From contig CALIZS010000063.1 in assembly GCA_938028565.1 (NCBI GenBank), positions 1 through 19,425 of the forward strand: a stretch of DNA of 19,425 nt, in the 5' to 3' direction. The DNA is from an uncultured Atopobium sp. Lineage in GTDB: Bacteria; Actinomycetota; Coriobacteriia; Coriobacteriales; Atopobiaceae. The translations under genes were made by a program, and so were the position numbers. Positions within the stretch are counted from its first letter, which is position 1. Each line of letters starts with the position of its first letter. Positions 1 through 7,017 of the stretch are shown piece by piece. The notes below the pieces were generated by a model. The model saw only the letters and a list, made by a program, of their open reading frames with translations. It ran no database searches and was not told the origin of the DNA.

Positions 1-1252
1 GATGCAGGCACGGGTAGTGCTCATATCCTTTTAAGCTGCAGAAACTCAATCCGTTTGGCAACACTCGTGCAAGAGCTGGAAGGTCGTGAGCAACTAGCTG
101 GTCAGTCAAGGCGTTTGTCTTTGTGGCAATGCCTACGGTAATGTCATTTTTCTGCGCAAAAAGCACCTCAGGCAGCAGGTATGCAATCGACTTGCCAATA
201 CCGGTTCCTGCTTCAAGTTCTCTATGCGAAGAAGTTACCAGCGCGTTTCTGACCTCAACGGACATGCTAACCTGCTCGTTGCGTGTCTCAAATTTGTCAT
301 ACATCTGCGAGACAATGCCCGGTTTAGCAAACGCTCTGTGAATCTCATCTTTAGAAATAGGCAGCATGGCAGGCGTCTCTGGGTCATCCGCGTCTCTTCT
401 CGCCTTTGCTTTTATGTCGGCAACAAGCTGGCTGCGAATATCCTTGAGCGAGAAAAACGTGCCAGAGATCTCTGCATCTGCAAGTTCGGCACCTGTTGCA
501 TCTTTCTTTGCGATACCGCGCTGAACTGCTTCTTCTTCCTTCATTTGCGACAAATACGAGAAGATTGGCCTAAACGTCCACTCCACGCCGTCGTGCATTG
601 ACGTCAGTTTGGCGAGAAGACCGCGGGGCAGATTCATAAGTCCCAAAAGCAAGATGCGCCACATGCCACAAAGAGCATCTACGTCATCACTTGCGCGGTG
701 CGTAACCTTCATGGTGCCAAACGCTTCTGCCATGCTGGAAAGCTTGTGCGAAGAAAGTCGAGGTAGCCCTATGCGTGAGAGCGCCAGCGTATCAATCCAG
801 GTGTCGGAGACAGAAGATCCGCCGGGCACTCGTTCAATAAACGTACGGTCAAAGGTGGCGTTGTGAGCCAAAACCGGAAGACCGCCAACAAATTCTGCAA
901 GTGCAGCAACGGCTTCCTTTGCGCTTGGCGCGCCCTTAACGTCTTCATCGGTGATTGAAGTGAGGGCCGTAATCTCTTCTGGAATTGGACACCCTGGGTC
1001 AACAAAAGTCTGAAAGCGCTCCACAATCTCTCTACCACTCAATTTAGCAGCAGAAATCTCAATAAGAGAGCATTTCTTAAAGGACAGACCTGTTGTCTCG
1101 GTATCCAAAACAACAATGTCGTCCTCTAAGACATCAAACGACTCATGCTCCGCCCTCTCTGCAAGTTCTAAATACTTCTTGCAAACCGCAGAAGGGGTAC
1201 CTGGAAGAATGAGTTCTTCTAGTTTTTGCGTAGCGCTTTTAGTGCTGGTCAT
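1..1252 (-). CDS. dinG: DinG-type exonuclease/helicase, C-terminus cut off by window edge
   Basis: The minus-strand frame opens at an ATG at 1252 and runs without a stop for 417 codons to the left edge, so the C-terminal part is missing. It begins with a DEDDh 3'-5' exonuclease domain of the DNA polymerase III epsilon type: DTETTG near residues 54-59, HNATFD near residue 138, and HRASDD near residue 185 supplying the catalytic His and Asp. After a linker there is a Walker A motif, AGTGIGKS, near residue 347, and then LKGYEHYPC at the edge, which matches the place where XPD/DinG helicases carry the first iron-sulfur cysteine. This architecture is that of the long Gram-positive DinG proteins, which act on DNA in the cytoplasm in repair. 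Only 11 bases separate its start from the ddl stop, so the two are probably cotranscribed. Whether the helicase is active cannot be judged from this part. Confidence 0.88.
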   Translation of the reverse strand, partial: MTSTKSATQKLEELILPGTPSAVCKKYLELAERAEHESFDVLEDDIVVLDTETTGLSFKKCSLIEISAAKLSGREIVERFQTFVDPGCPIPEEITALTSITDEDVKGAPSAKEAVAALAEFVGGLPVLAHNATFDRTFIERVPGGSSVSDTWIDTLALSRIGLPRLSSHKLSSMAEAFGTMKVTHRASDDVDALCGMWRILLLGLMNLPRGLLAKLTSMHDGVEWTFRPIFSYLSQMKEEEAVQRGIAKKDATGAELADAEISGTFFSLKDIRSQLVADIKAKARRDADDPETPAMLPISKDEIHRAFAKPGIVSQMYDKFETRNEQVSMSVEVRNALVTSSHRELEAGTGIGKSIAYLLPEVLFAQKNDITVGIATKTNALTDQLVAHDLPALARVLPNGLSFCSLKGYEHYPCLH

Positions 1253-1263
1253 AACCTACAAAT

Positions 1264-2223
1264 CTACTGGCGATCCTCAAGTGCAAACTCAATAAAGCGA
1301 GTGCAGAGCTCAGGGAAATCAATGCCGCCGGTACGTGCAGAATCAGGCAGCAAAGAACGGGCAGTCATGCCAGGAATGGTATTTGTCTCCAGTACCACAG
1401 GGACGCCGTCCTTCGTAACAATAAAGTCACTACGAGAAACGCCGCGGCAACCAAGTGCATTGTGAGCCTTGATAGCTAGCTCCTGAGCACGTGCATACAC
1501 TACAGGCTCAAGACGAGCTGGAATCACATGGTGCAGGGATGCTGGCTCATATTTTGTCTTAATGCTGTAGAACTCATCGCCCGTAACAATCTCAACAATC
1601 GGCAGAGCTGTTGGGTCCTCGTTGCCAATAACAGGAACGGTAATCTCCGTTCCCTCAATACTCTCCTCGATTAGGATGCGCTCGCCCTGCTCACCTGCAA
1701 GTTCAAGTGCAGCGGGAAGCTCTTCTCGCGAAGTAACGCGCGTAACGCCGTAGCTGGAGCCGTTGCCAGAAGGCTTTACAAACATAGGGAGTCCGAGGTC
1801 CTCAATAAGCTTGTCTACCTGTTCATCTGTGAAGACGGTACCTGCAGCAACGTCAATTCCCTTAGGAGTTGGAACGCCTGCCTGCCTATACATGAGCTTC
1901 GACAGCTCTTTTTCAGTTCCCATAGCAGACGCAAGGACGCCAGAAAACGTGTAAGGAATGTGCAGAATCTCGAGAAGACCTTGGATGCAGCCATCCTCAC
2001 CAAAACGACCGTGCATAGCAACGTACACGACATCATAACCGCCCTGAGCAAGGGTAACTACAAAGTCTTTTTCTGCAACATCAAGCAGGTCAACACTGGT
2101 AAAGCCAGCTTCTTTGAGTGCTGCTGCACACTGCTTGCCAGACTCCATTGCAATCTCATGCTCGTCTGACCAGCCACCTGAAACAACTGCTACATGAAGC
2201 TTTTTTAGCTCTTCACGTGTCAT
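1264..2223 (-). CDS. ddl: D-alanine-D-alanine ligase
   Basis: This ATP-grasp enzyme joins two D-alanines for peptidoglycan precursors in the cytoplasm. An upstream in-frame start at 2328 exists, but the ATG at 2223 gives 319 residues, the usual family length, and follows a good AGGAG ribosome binding site. The protein then begins MTREELKKLHVAVVSGG. Family motifs in order are the N-terminal GGWSDEHE, the HGRFGEDG loop, SGVLASA, the ATP-binding FVKPSGNGSSYGV, EGTEITVPV, and the C-terminal NTIPGMT metal/phosphate motif. TKY keeps the Lys-Tyr pair seen in D-Ala-D-Ala enzymes rather than the VanA-type depsipeptide ligases. Small departures from the usual pattern are TFSGV instead of TGSGV and GTEK instead of MDK, both near the active-site serine. 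The gene lies directly upstream of the dinG-type gene and diverges from rlmN. Confidence 0.93.
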   Translation of the reverse strand: MTREELKKLHVAVVSGGWSDEHEIAMESGKQCAAALKEAGFTSVDLLDVAEKDFVVTLAQGGYDVVYVAMHGRFGEDGCIQGLLEILHIPYTFSGVLASAMGTEKELSKLMYRQAGVPTPKGIDVAAGTVFTDEQVDKLIEDLGLPMFVKPSGNGSSYGVTRVTSREELPAALELAGEQGERILIEESIEGTEITVPVIGNEDPTALPIVEIVTGDEFYSIKTKYEPASLHHVIPARLEPVVYARAQELAIKAHNALGCRGVSRSDFIVTKDGVPVVLETNTIPGMTARSLLPDSARTGGIDFPELCTRFIEFALEDRQ

Positions 2224-2274
2224 TTCCGCTCCTTCAGATAAGTCTCCCATAGGGTAAACTCTAATAAACGTATT

Positions 2275-2305
2275 TCTTCTAAGATACCGCAGATAGCTTA
2301 GAAGA
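2275..2305. repeat. Inverted repeat in the ddl/rlmN divergent gap
   Basis: Nine-base perfect arms, TCTTCTAAG (2275-2283) and CTTAGAAGA (2297-2305), flank a 13-base spacer. The repeat lies between the two divergent starts and just before the rlmN ribosome binding site. It could be an operator or a 5' leader hairpin. No clear sigma-70 hexamers were found in this gap to settle which. Confidence 0.5.
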
Positions 2306-2322
2306 GTTGGAGAAGGACAAAA

Positions 2323-3441
2323 ATGCAATCAAATAATACTCTTGACGGCACAAACACCACAGCTGACGGCGCAGACATCTCCGCGTTTGATTCTCGCCCA
2401 CAGAAGGCTGCCGCCAAATCTGACCTCAGAAGCCTTTCATCAGAGCAAATCCTTGAGCTTGTGACTTCCCTTGGCCAGCCAAAATTCCGTGCAAAGCAGA
2501 TTGAGGAGTGGATCTGGTCTAAGGGCGCTACCTCTTTTGATCAGATGAGTAATCTTCCAAAAACGCTGCGAGAAGAACTATCTAAGCAGGTAACGCTTGC
2601 TGGTGCTGAGCAGATTGTTCGTCAGGTCTCTGAAGACGGCAGCCGTAAATACCTGCTTCGCTACCCTGATGGTACTTCTGTCGAGTGCGTTGGCATGCCA
2701 ACCGGCAATAAGCTTTCGGTCTGTGCTTCTACACAGGCTGGCTGCGCCATGGGCTGTGCTTTCTGTGCAACAGGCGCTGCTGGTCTCACGCGTTCTCTTT
2801 CTGCGAGCGAGATTTACGAGCAGGTTATGCACATCCGCGACGATTTTGACGCGCGCGTTACCAGCGTTGTTCTCATGGGACAGGGCGAGCCCTTTATGAA
2901 CTACGACGCTACTCTCGCGGCTATGAGACGTCTCAACTCACCTGACGGAGCCGGCATTGGTGCGCGTCATATTACAGTATCTACCTGCGGTGTTATACCT
3001 ATGATTAAGCGTTTTGCTTCTGAACCAGAGCAATTTACACTTGCTGTTTCGCTTCACTCCGCGGTGCAAAAAACACGCGACTCTCTCATGCCAGGAGTTC
3101 GTAAATACTCACTGATTCACCTGTACGACATTATGGGTGAGTATGTCGATAAGACCGGTCGTCGTCCAACGTATGAATATGCTCTGATTAAGGGCGTTAA
3201 CGATTCTGACAATGAGCTTGGAGCTTTGAGAGACTTCTGTCGAGGAACGCTCTGCCACGTTAACATCATTCAGCTTAATGAGATCGAGGGTTCTAAATTC
3301 CATCCAACATCCCCTGCCCGCGCACAGGAGTTTGTAAACAGCCTCAACTCTGTTGGCGTTGAAGCAACCATCCGTCTTTCTCGTGGATCTGACATTGATG
3401 CAGCTTGTGGACAACTCTTCCAAAAGAGAAATGCACGTTAA
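2323..3441 (+). CDS. rlmN: 23S rRNA (A2503-C2)/tRNA (A37-C2) methyltransferase RlmN
   Basis: This radical-SAM enzyme adds a C2 methyl group to A2503 of 23S rRNA and A37 of some tRNAs. The 372-residue product has the CxxxCxxC cluster motif as CAMGCAFC at Cys141, Cys145 and Cys148. The catalytic cysteine that carries the methyl group lies in RGSDIDAACGQ (Cys362), and the second catalytic cysteine is seven residues before the cluster in VCASTQAGC (Cys134). The first 35 or so residues are a poorly conserved Ser/Asp/Ala-rich leader, so the true start could be later. The chosen ATG follows a purine-rich GGAGAAGGA. It is a single plus-strand gene between two minus-strand blocks, followed by its own terminator. 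Confidence 0.95.
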   Translation: MQSNNTLDGTNTTADGADISAFDSRPQKAAAKSDLRSLSSEQILELVTSLGQPKFRAKQIEEWIWSKGATSFDQMSNLPKTLREELSKQVTLAGAEQIVRQVSEDGSRKYLLRYPDGTSVECVGMPTGNKLSVCASTQAGCAMGCAFCATGAAGLTRSLSASEIYEQVMHIRDDFDARVTSVVLMGQGEPFMNYDATLAAMRRLNSPDGAGIGARHITVSTCGVIPMIKRFASEPEQFTLAVSLHSAVQKTRDSLMPGVRKYSLIHLYDIMGEYVDKTGRRPTYEYALIKGVNDSDNELGALRDFCRGTLCHVNIIQLNEIEGSKFHPTSPARAQEFVNSLNSVGVEATIRLSRGSDIDAACGQLFQKRNAR

Positions 3442-3472
3442 AGGCAGCATATCCTACACATTACAGGTAAAG

Positions 3473-3501
3473 AAGGGACCCTCTCGAGTCCCTTTTTCTT
3501 T
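3473..3501 (+). terminator. Intrinsic terminator after rlmN
   Basis: Stem AAGGGAC / GTCCCTT with an eight-base loop, followed by TTTTTCTTT, 30 bases after the rlmN stop. On the opposite strand it also forms a hairpin, but with a poorer U-tract, so it may partly stop transcripts coming from the parB side. Confidence 0.8.
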
Positions 3502-3510
3502 AGTTCATAT

Positions 3511-3528
3511 ATAGAACATTTGTTCTAT
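3511..3528. promoter_or_regulatory. 18-bp palindrome with LexA/SOS-box core
   Basis: ATAGAACA-TT-TGTTCTAT is a perfect palindrome with the core GAAC-N4-GTTC, the pattern bound by LexA in Bacillus and many actinobacteria. It overlaps the stop codon of the small gene after parB, at the junction of two convergent genes, which is not a usual operator place. It could instead be part of a minus-strand 3' hairpin. Confidence 0.4.
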
Positions 3529-3764
3529 TGAATTGCTTTTAGCCATTCTTTTTCTACTCTCGCTTGATGAGAGAGAATGTTTTTTGAAGTTTTTCTATCA
3601 ACACCACTTGAATAATCGTCGAGAATTGCATCAAGCGCCCTTCTCGACCTTCTCATTGCGTGGAGAAAACTTCTTTGCGCTTCTTTAGTCAACAAAGTGT
3701 GCTTAGCGAGAAAAGCTATTCCGAGCAGTGAAACTGTAGATATGATTGCAAACTTTATCTTCAT
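3525..3764 (-). CDS. Small membrane-anchored protein coupled to parB
   Basis: I do not recognise this 79-residue product. Residues 4-20 (KFAIISTVSLLGIAFLA) form one hydrophobic segment, a signal anchor or single transmembrane helix. The rest is a strongly basic region rich in Arg/Lys (for example RRSRRAL) followed by a polar helical tail. The start codon overlaps the parB stop as TAATG, so translation is probably coupled to parB. This is the main reason to believe the gene is real. A membrane protein with a cationic tail at the end of a parAB operon could be an accessory to segregation, but no function can be assigned from the sequence. Confidence 0.6.
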   Translation of the reverse strand: MKIKFAIISTVSLLGIAFLAKHTLLTKEAQRSFLHAMRRSRRALDAILDDYSSGVDRKTSKNILSHQARVEKEWLKAIQ

Positions 3765-4624
3765 TATGCTTCTTTACCGTTTGATAGTATTTCAACTAAA
3801 GCAGCAAGCTCATCCTCATCATTGAATTCGATTTCAATTTTATTCTTGCCGCGAACATTTCGTACTTTGACTGGAGTATCCAAAGCAATTCTTAATTGCC
3901 TTGCTGCACGCTTATATGCCTGTGGAGTTGGTTGTCTTTTTGGTTTCTCTACATTAGTGACAGAAAATAGTGGAGCAAGGTTTTCTGTCTGGCGGACAGA
4001 CAAATTCTCTTCAATTACTTTCTGAGCAAGTTTAATTCTTCCTTCTTTACCACTAACGGAAAGAATTGCACGAGCGTGTCCAGCACTAATACGTCCTTCT
4101 ACCATCAAAGTCTGTACCTCTGTTGGAAGGTCAAGAAGGCGTAGGGTATTTGTGATTGCAGATCTTGATTTTGAGAGAACCTTGGCCAAATCGTCTTGAG
4201 TTAAGTTCTCCTGTTTAATTAGTTGCTTATAACCTTGTGCTTCTTCGATTGGGCTTAAGTCAGATCTCTGCAGATTCTCAATCAGAGCTAGCTTAAATAC
4301 TTCCTCATCTGAGATTGCTCTGATTACAACAGGCACTTCCTCTAATTTTGCAAGTTTTGCAGCCTGGAAACGTCTCTCACCAGCAACAATTTCGTAGTGG
4401 TCGCCCTTCTCGCGAACAAGAAGTGGCTGGAGAATACCGTTTTGCTTAATAGAATCACTGAGTTCAGTGAGCTCAGCTTCATCAAAACGCTTGCGAGGCT
4501 GGTCTTTATTTGGCTTAATCTTCTTCAAAGGCAGCGTGGTAGTTTCTTTTTTATTACCAACCTCTGCATCTACCTCGCTAAAGAGCGAATTAAGGCCTTT
4601 ACCAAGTCCTGATTTTTTAACCAC
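3764..4624 (-). CDS. parB: Chromosome partitioning protein ParB (Spo0J family)
   Basis: ParB binds parS, loads as a CTP-dependent sliding clamp, and stimulates ParA to segregate origins. The 286-residue protein has a basic N-terminal stretch (KSGLGKGLNSLF) of the type that contacts ParA, then the ParB nuclease-like CTP-binding fold with GERRFQAAK (residues 82-90) and ENLQR (116-120). A helix-turn-helix follows near residues 142-165 (LTQDDLAKVLSKSRSAI), and the protein ends in a dimerisation domain. The start is GTG at 4624, after an AAGGAAGTG ribosome binding site. It overlaps the end of parA by eight bases, so the two are translationally coupled. Two perfect parS sites lie upstream in the same operon. 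Confidence 0.96.
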   Translation of the reverse strand: MVKKSGLGKGLNSLFSEVDAEVGNKKETTTLPLKKIKPNKDQPRKRFDEAELTELSDSIKQNGILQPLLVREKGDHYEIVAGERRFQAAKLAKLEEVPVVIRAISDEEVFKLALIENLQRSDLSPIEEAQGYKQLIKQENLTQDDLAKVLSKSRSAITNTLRLLDLPTEVQTLMVEGRISAGHARAILSVSGKEGRIKLAQKVIEENLSVRQTENLAPLFSVTNVEKPKRQPTPQAYKRAARQLRIALDTPVKVRNVRGKNKIEIEFNDEDELAALVEILSNGKEA

Positions 4625-5417
4625 GACGATTCACTTCCTTTGCAAGTTTGTTATATGAAAGCGCGCCCATACTTATTCGTGCATACATGGTTACCGGCAA
4701 ACCATGACTTGGTGCCTCAGCAATTTTGACATTTCTTGGAATAAGTGTCTTGAATACCTTGTTACCAAAGTAGTTAGATACTTCATTTACTACCTGCTTA
4801 GATAGGGAAGTTCTGCTATCAAACATTGTCATTACTACGCCGAAGATTTCAAGATCTGGATTAAGCTGTTTTTGCACCATCTTCATTGATTCAACAATCT
4901 TAGTAACGCCTTCTAGTGCATAATACTCGCACTGAATTGGGATAAGTATGCTATTTGCGGCAACTAAGGCGTTTATTGTTAGAAGTCCTAATGATGGTGG
5001 GCAATCAATCAAAATATAGTCAAAATACTCTTTAACCTGGTCGATTGCCTGCTTTAAAATGTTTTCTCTTGAGTCAACGGAGACAAGTTCAATTTCAGCA
5101 CCGGCAAGTTGAATAGTTGCTGGTGCAATAGTTACGTATTTCTGAACTGTTTGCTGCAATACCTCTTCAATTGGTGTTTCATTGAGAATTACGTCATAAA
5201 TATCAGCTTCAAGCTCCTCTTTATCAATTCCAAAACCACTTGTTGCATTTCCTTGTGGATCAAAATCAATAATGAGAACTTTCTTCTTTGTTTCACCTAA
5301 TGCAGCAGCAAGATTAATTACGGTAGTTGATTTTCCAACTCCGCCTTTTTGATTAATTACTGCCAGAATTTTAGGATCTCTATCTTGAAATCCCCTCGAA
5401 AGGTCTTTGTAGCTCAT
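4617..5417 (-). CDS. parA: Chromosome partitioning ATPase ParA (Soj family)
   Basis: This is a deviant-Walker ATPase that dimerises with ATP on nucleoid DNA and drives ParB-parS movement. The 266-residue protein has the deviant Walker A KGGVGKST at residues 24-31, with the signature lysine at the front, LIIDFDPQGN as Walker A' and ILIDCPPSLG as Walker B. The start ATG at 5417 has a near-ideal GGAGG ribosome binding site. The N-terminus (MSYKDLSRGFQDRDPK) is a short extension compared with Soj. The gene sits between rsmG and parB, the classical order near bacterial origins. Confidence 0.96.
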   Translation of the reverse strand: MSYKDLSRGFQDRDPKILAVINQKGGVGKSTTVINLAAALGETKKKVLIIDFDPQGNATSGFGIDKEELEADIYDVILNETPIEEVLQQTVQKYVTIAPATIQLAGAEIELVSVDSRENILKQAIDQVKEYFDYILIDCPPSLGLLTINALVAANSILIPIQCEYYALEGVTKIVESMKMVQKQLNPDLEIFGVVMTMFDSRTSLSKQVVNEVSNYFGNKVFKTLIPRNVKIAEAPSHGLPVTMYARISMGALSYNKLAKEVNRRG

Positions 5418-5456
5418 TTATCCTCCGTTTGACCAAGTTTATTTAATAATACAGAA

Positions 5457-5472
5457 TGTTTCACGTGAAACA
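5457..5472. promoter_or_regulatory. parS site, perfect 16-bp match
   Basis: TGTTTCACGTGAAACA, an exact match to the universal parS palindrome, lies in the gap between rsmG and parA. ParB binds and loads here. A partner lies 153 bases away inside rsmG. Confidence 0.95.
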
Positions 5473-5480
5473 TTCCACAA

Positions 5481-6239
5481 TTACCCTCTTCTTGCAACAA
5501 ACGGATTTGATTTAGCAATTCCAGTTTTTCTTGGTAATTTGATTTTGCTCTTTGCAACTTTTTTGTATAAAAGAATTTCTCGATGGCCAAGATTGTTTGG
5601 TAACTCAATTGTTTCACGTGAAACATTTTCGTATCCAAAAATTTTGGCTGCTTGAGAGGCGTCCTGAAGCTCTATCTCATCAACATTAGCCTTCATTACT
5701 ATAAGTGTGCCTTGGGGGTCTAAGAAAGGCTCTGCGTACTCCAAAAGAATATTTGTCTTCGCAACAGCTCTAAAAGTCACAAAATCAAACTTCTGTTTAT
5801 AAGCATTTGGAATTTCTTCTGCACGAAGCTTCTCAGCCCTAACTCTCTTATTTAGACCAATCTCATCAATCATTGACTGAACTGCATTGATCTTTTTTCC
5901 AATAGAGTCAACCAACAGTGTTTTATTATCACTCATGATTGCAAGAGGCAGTCCAGGAAAGCCTCCACCAGTACCAATATCAATATAGTTGTGAGTACCC
6001 GATAAAAACTCATTACATACTTTGAGTGGCAACAAAGAATCAAGAATATGGAGCACGAGCGCGTCATCAACTGAAGTAATTCTTGTAAGGTTCAGATTCT
6101 TATTTATCTCAATGAGTAATTCAATATGTTTTAGAAGCTGTCTTCTCTGGAGTTCTGTTGAATCAATTCCATAGTTAAGGAGAAGTTCCTTCAGTACATT
6201 CTCTTTTGAATTATATAAAGACTTCTCTGATTCAGACAT
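5481..6239 (-). CDS. rsmG: 16S rRNA (guanine527-N7) methyltransferase RsmG (GidB)
   Basis: RsmG methylates G527 of 16S rRNA with SAM; loss in other bacteria gives low-level streptomycin resistance. The class I methyltransferase motif I is YIDIGTGGGFPGLPLA, and the C-terminal IKLPRKTGIAKSNPF matches the conserved GidB tail. An in-frame ATG at 6284 exists, but the one at 6239 (MSESEKSLYN) is preceded by AGGAG at proper spacing and gives 252 residues, close to the family norm. A perfect parS lies inside the coding region and encodes NVSRETI. The gene is the first of the rsmG-parA-parB operon. Its leader carries competing hairpins over the ribosome binding site. Confidence 0.94.
   Translation of the reverse strand: MSESEKSLYNSKENVLKELLLNYGIDSTELQRRQLLKHIELLIEINKNLNLTRITSVDDALVLHILDSLLPLKVCNEFLSGTHNYIDIGTGGGFPGLPLAIMSDNKTLLVDSIGKKINAVQSMIDEIGLNKRVRAEKLRAEEIPNAYKQKFDFVTFRAVAKTNILLEYAEPFLDPQGTLIVMKANVDEIELQDASQAAKIFGYENVSRETIELPNNLGHREILLYKKVAKSKIKLPRKTGIAKSNPFVARRG
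5610..5625. promoter_or_regulatory. parS site inside rsmG, perfect match
   Basis: Second exact copy of TGTTTCACGTGAAACA. It is read through as codons for NVSRETI in RsmG without disturbing the frame, so the protein sequence accommodates the site. Confidence 0.95.
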
Positions 6240-6242
6240 TGC

Positions 6243-6285
6243 TTCTCCTGTGACAAAACTTCTTGTTACAAGGAGAATTGTCACA
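6243..6285 (-). promoter_or_regulatory. Competing hairpins over the rsmG ribosome binding site
   Basis: On the minus strand, TTCTCC followed by TTGTAACAA (6277-6263) can pair with TTGTCACAGGAGAA (6256-6243), with one bulge and one G-U pair, hiding the AGGAG ribosome binding site. Alternatively TGTGACAA (6285-6278) pairs perfectly with TTGTCACA (6256-6249), leaving GGAGAA free. The two structures use the same central segment and exclude each other. A DNA operator of TTGTNACA repeats is the other reading. Confidence 0.4.
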
Positions 6286-6313
6286 AAAAAAGAGGAAGGC
6301 GTAAACCTTCCTC
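6285..6313 (-). terminator. Intrinsic terminator after jag
   Basis: Perfect eight-base stem GAGGAAGG / CCTTCCTC with a six-base loop and a following run of seven T on the minus strand, 30 bases after the jag stop. It ends the rpmH-rnpA-yidD-yidC-jag unit and separates it from rsmG-parA-parB. Confidence 0.9.
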
Positions 6314-6342
6314 ATCAAATTACTAAAGCTTGTAAGAAGTTC

Positions 6343-6927
6343 TTAGCTATTGATAGCAGTTACCACAACACGACGATATGGATCATCGCCCTCAGAGTGT
6401 GTAGTAACCTCAAGATTGTCTCTCAGTGCGATGTGAATGATGCGACGCTCATAGCCACTCATTGGAGCGAGAGAAACCTTACCGGTCTTCTTAGCACGAG
6501 CAGCAGCAGAGAGGGCCATCTCCTGAAGCTTATTACGGCGACGGCTCTTGTAGCTTTCAACATCAACAGATACTGGATAGTGGAAGTGAAGCTTAGCGCT
6601 CATAAGAGAAGCGAGAACCATCTGAAGGGCCTCAAGCGTATTACCGTGACGACCAATGAGAATTGCAAGATCACCGCCGGTTACGTCAAGAATAAGTTCT
6701 CCATCTTCACCGTCATACTCATCAATTGCACAGCTATTCTCGCCAAAGAAGGAGAGAAGTTCTCTTAGATAAAAGACAGCAGTATCAGCAATCTTATTCA
6801 TCTCAGCATCAGTAAGCTGAATTCCAGCTTCAAAATGCTCTCGAATTGAAACAAACTCGTCTTGTAAATCAACGACAGGAGACTCATTAAGAGCGTTTAG
6901 CTCAGAAACGAAAGTCTCATCCTCCAT
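6343..6927 (-). CDS. jag: RNA-binding protein Jag (KhpB/EloR family)
   Basis: This 194-residue protein has a KH domain followed by an R3H domain, the architecture of Jag/KhpB/EloR, which binds RNA and in Firmicutes affects cell elongation with KhpA. The KH core contains IGRHGNTLEALQ (about residues 92-103). The R3H part contains GYERRIIHIAL (about 156-166) with the Arg-x3-His spacing, then a conserved DPYRRVVV end. The Jag-N domain found in many longer homologues is missing; instead there is an acidic N-terminus. The start has a GGAGGA ribosome binding site. It is the last gene of the rpmH operon and is followed by a strong terminator. Confidence 0.92.
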   Translation of the reverse strand: MEDETFVSELNALNESPVVDLQDEFVSIREHFEAGIQLTDAEMNKIADTAVFYLRELLSFFGENSCAIDEYDGEDGELILDVTGGDLAILIGRHGNTLEALQMVLASLMSAKLHFHYPVSVDVESYKSRRRNKLQEMALSAAARAKKTGKVSLAPMSGYERRIIHIALRDNLEVTTHSEGDDPYRRVVVTAINS

Positions 6928-6986
6928 GTCGTCCTCCAGTCAATATAAAAAGTTTAACTATTAATCTGCCATTAAAATAATTCTAT

Positions 6987-7006
6987 AAACAAAAGTTATT
7001 TTGTTT
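6987..7006. repeat. AT-rich perfect hairpin between yidC and jag
   Basis: AAACAAAA-GTTA-TTTTGTTT, eight-base arms and a four-base loop, 11 bases after the yidC stop. With a nearly all-AT stem and no proper U-tract it is a weak structure. It may be an RNA processing or stability element in the operon. Confidence 0.4.
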
Positions 7007-7017
7007 AAGCCCAGCTA

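Noticed and set aside
2224..2328. Longer N-terminus for Ddl starting at 2328
   Set aside because: The extra 35 residues do not belong to the family, and the ATG at 2223 has a proper ribosome binding site. The extension would also overlap the rlmN start.
5414..5638. A 74-residue minus-strand frame containing MFHVKQ and MFHVKH
   Set aside because: These peptides are the translation of parS in another frame. The frame overlaps rsmG and has no ribosome binding site; it is a well-known false call near parS.
6240..6284. Longer N-terminus for RsmG starting at 6284
   Set aside because: It lies in the hairpin region with no ribosome binding site; the ATG at 6239 has AGGAG.
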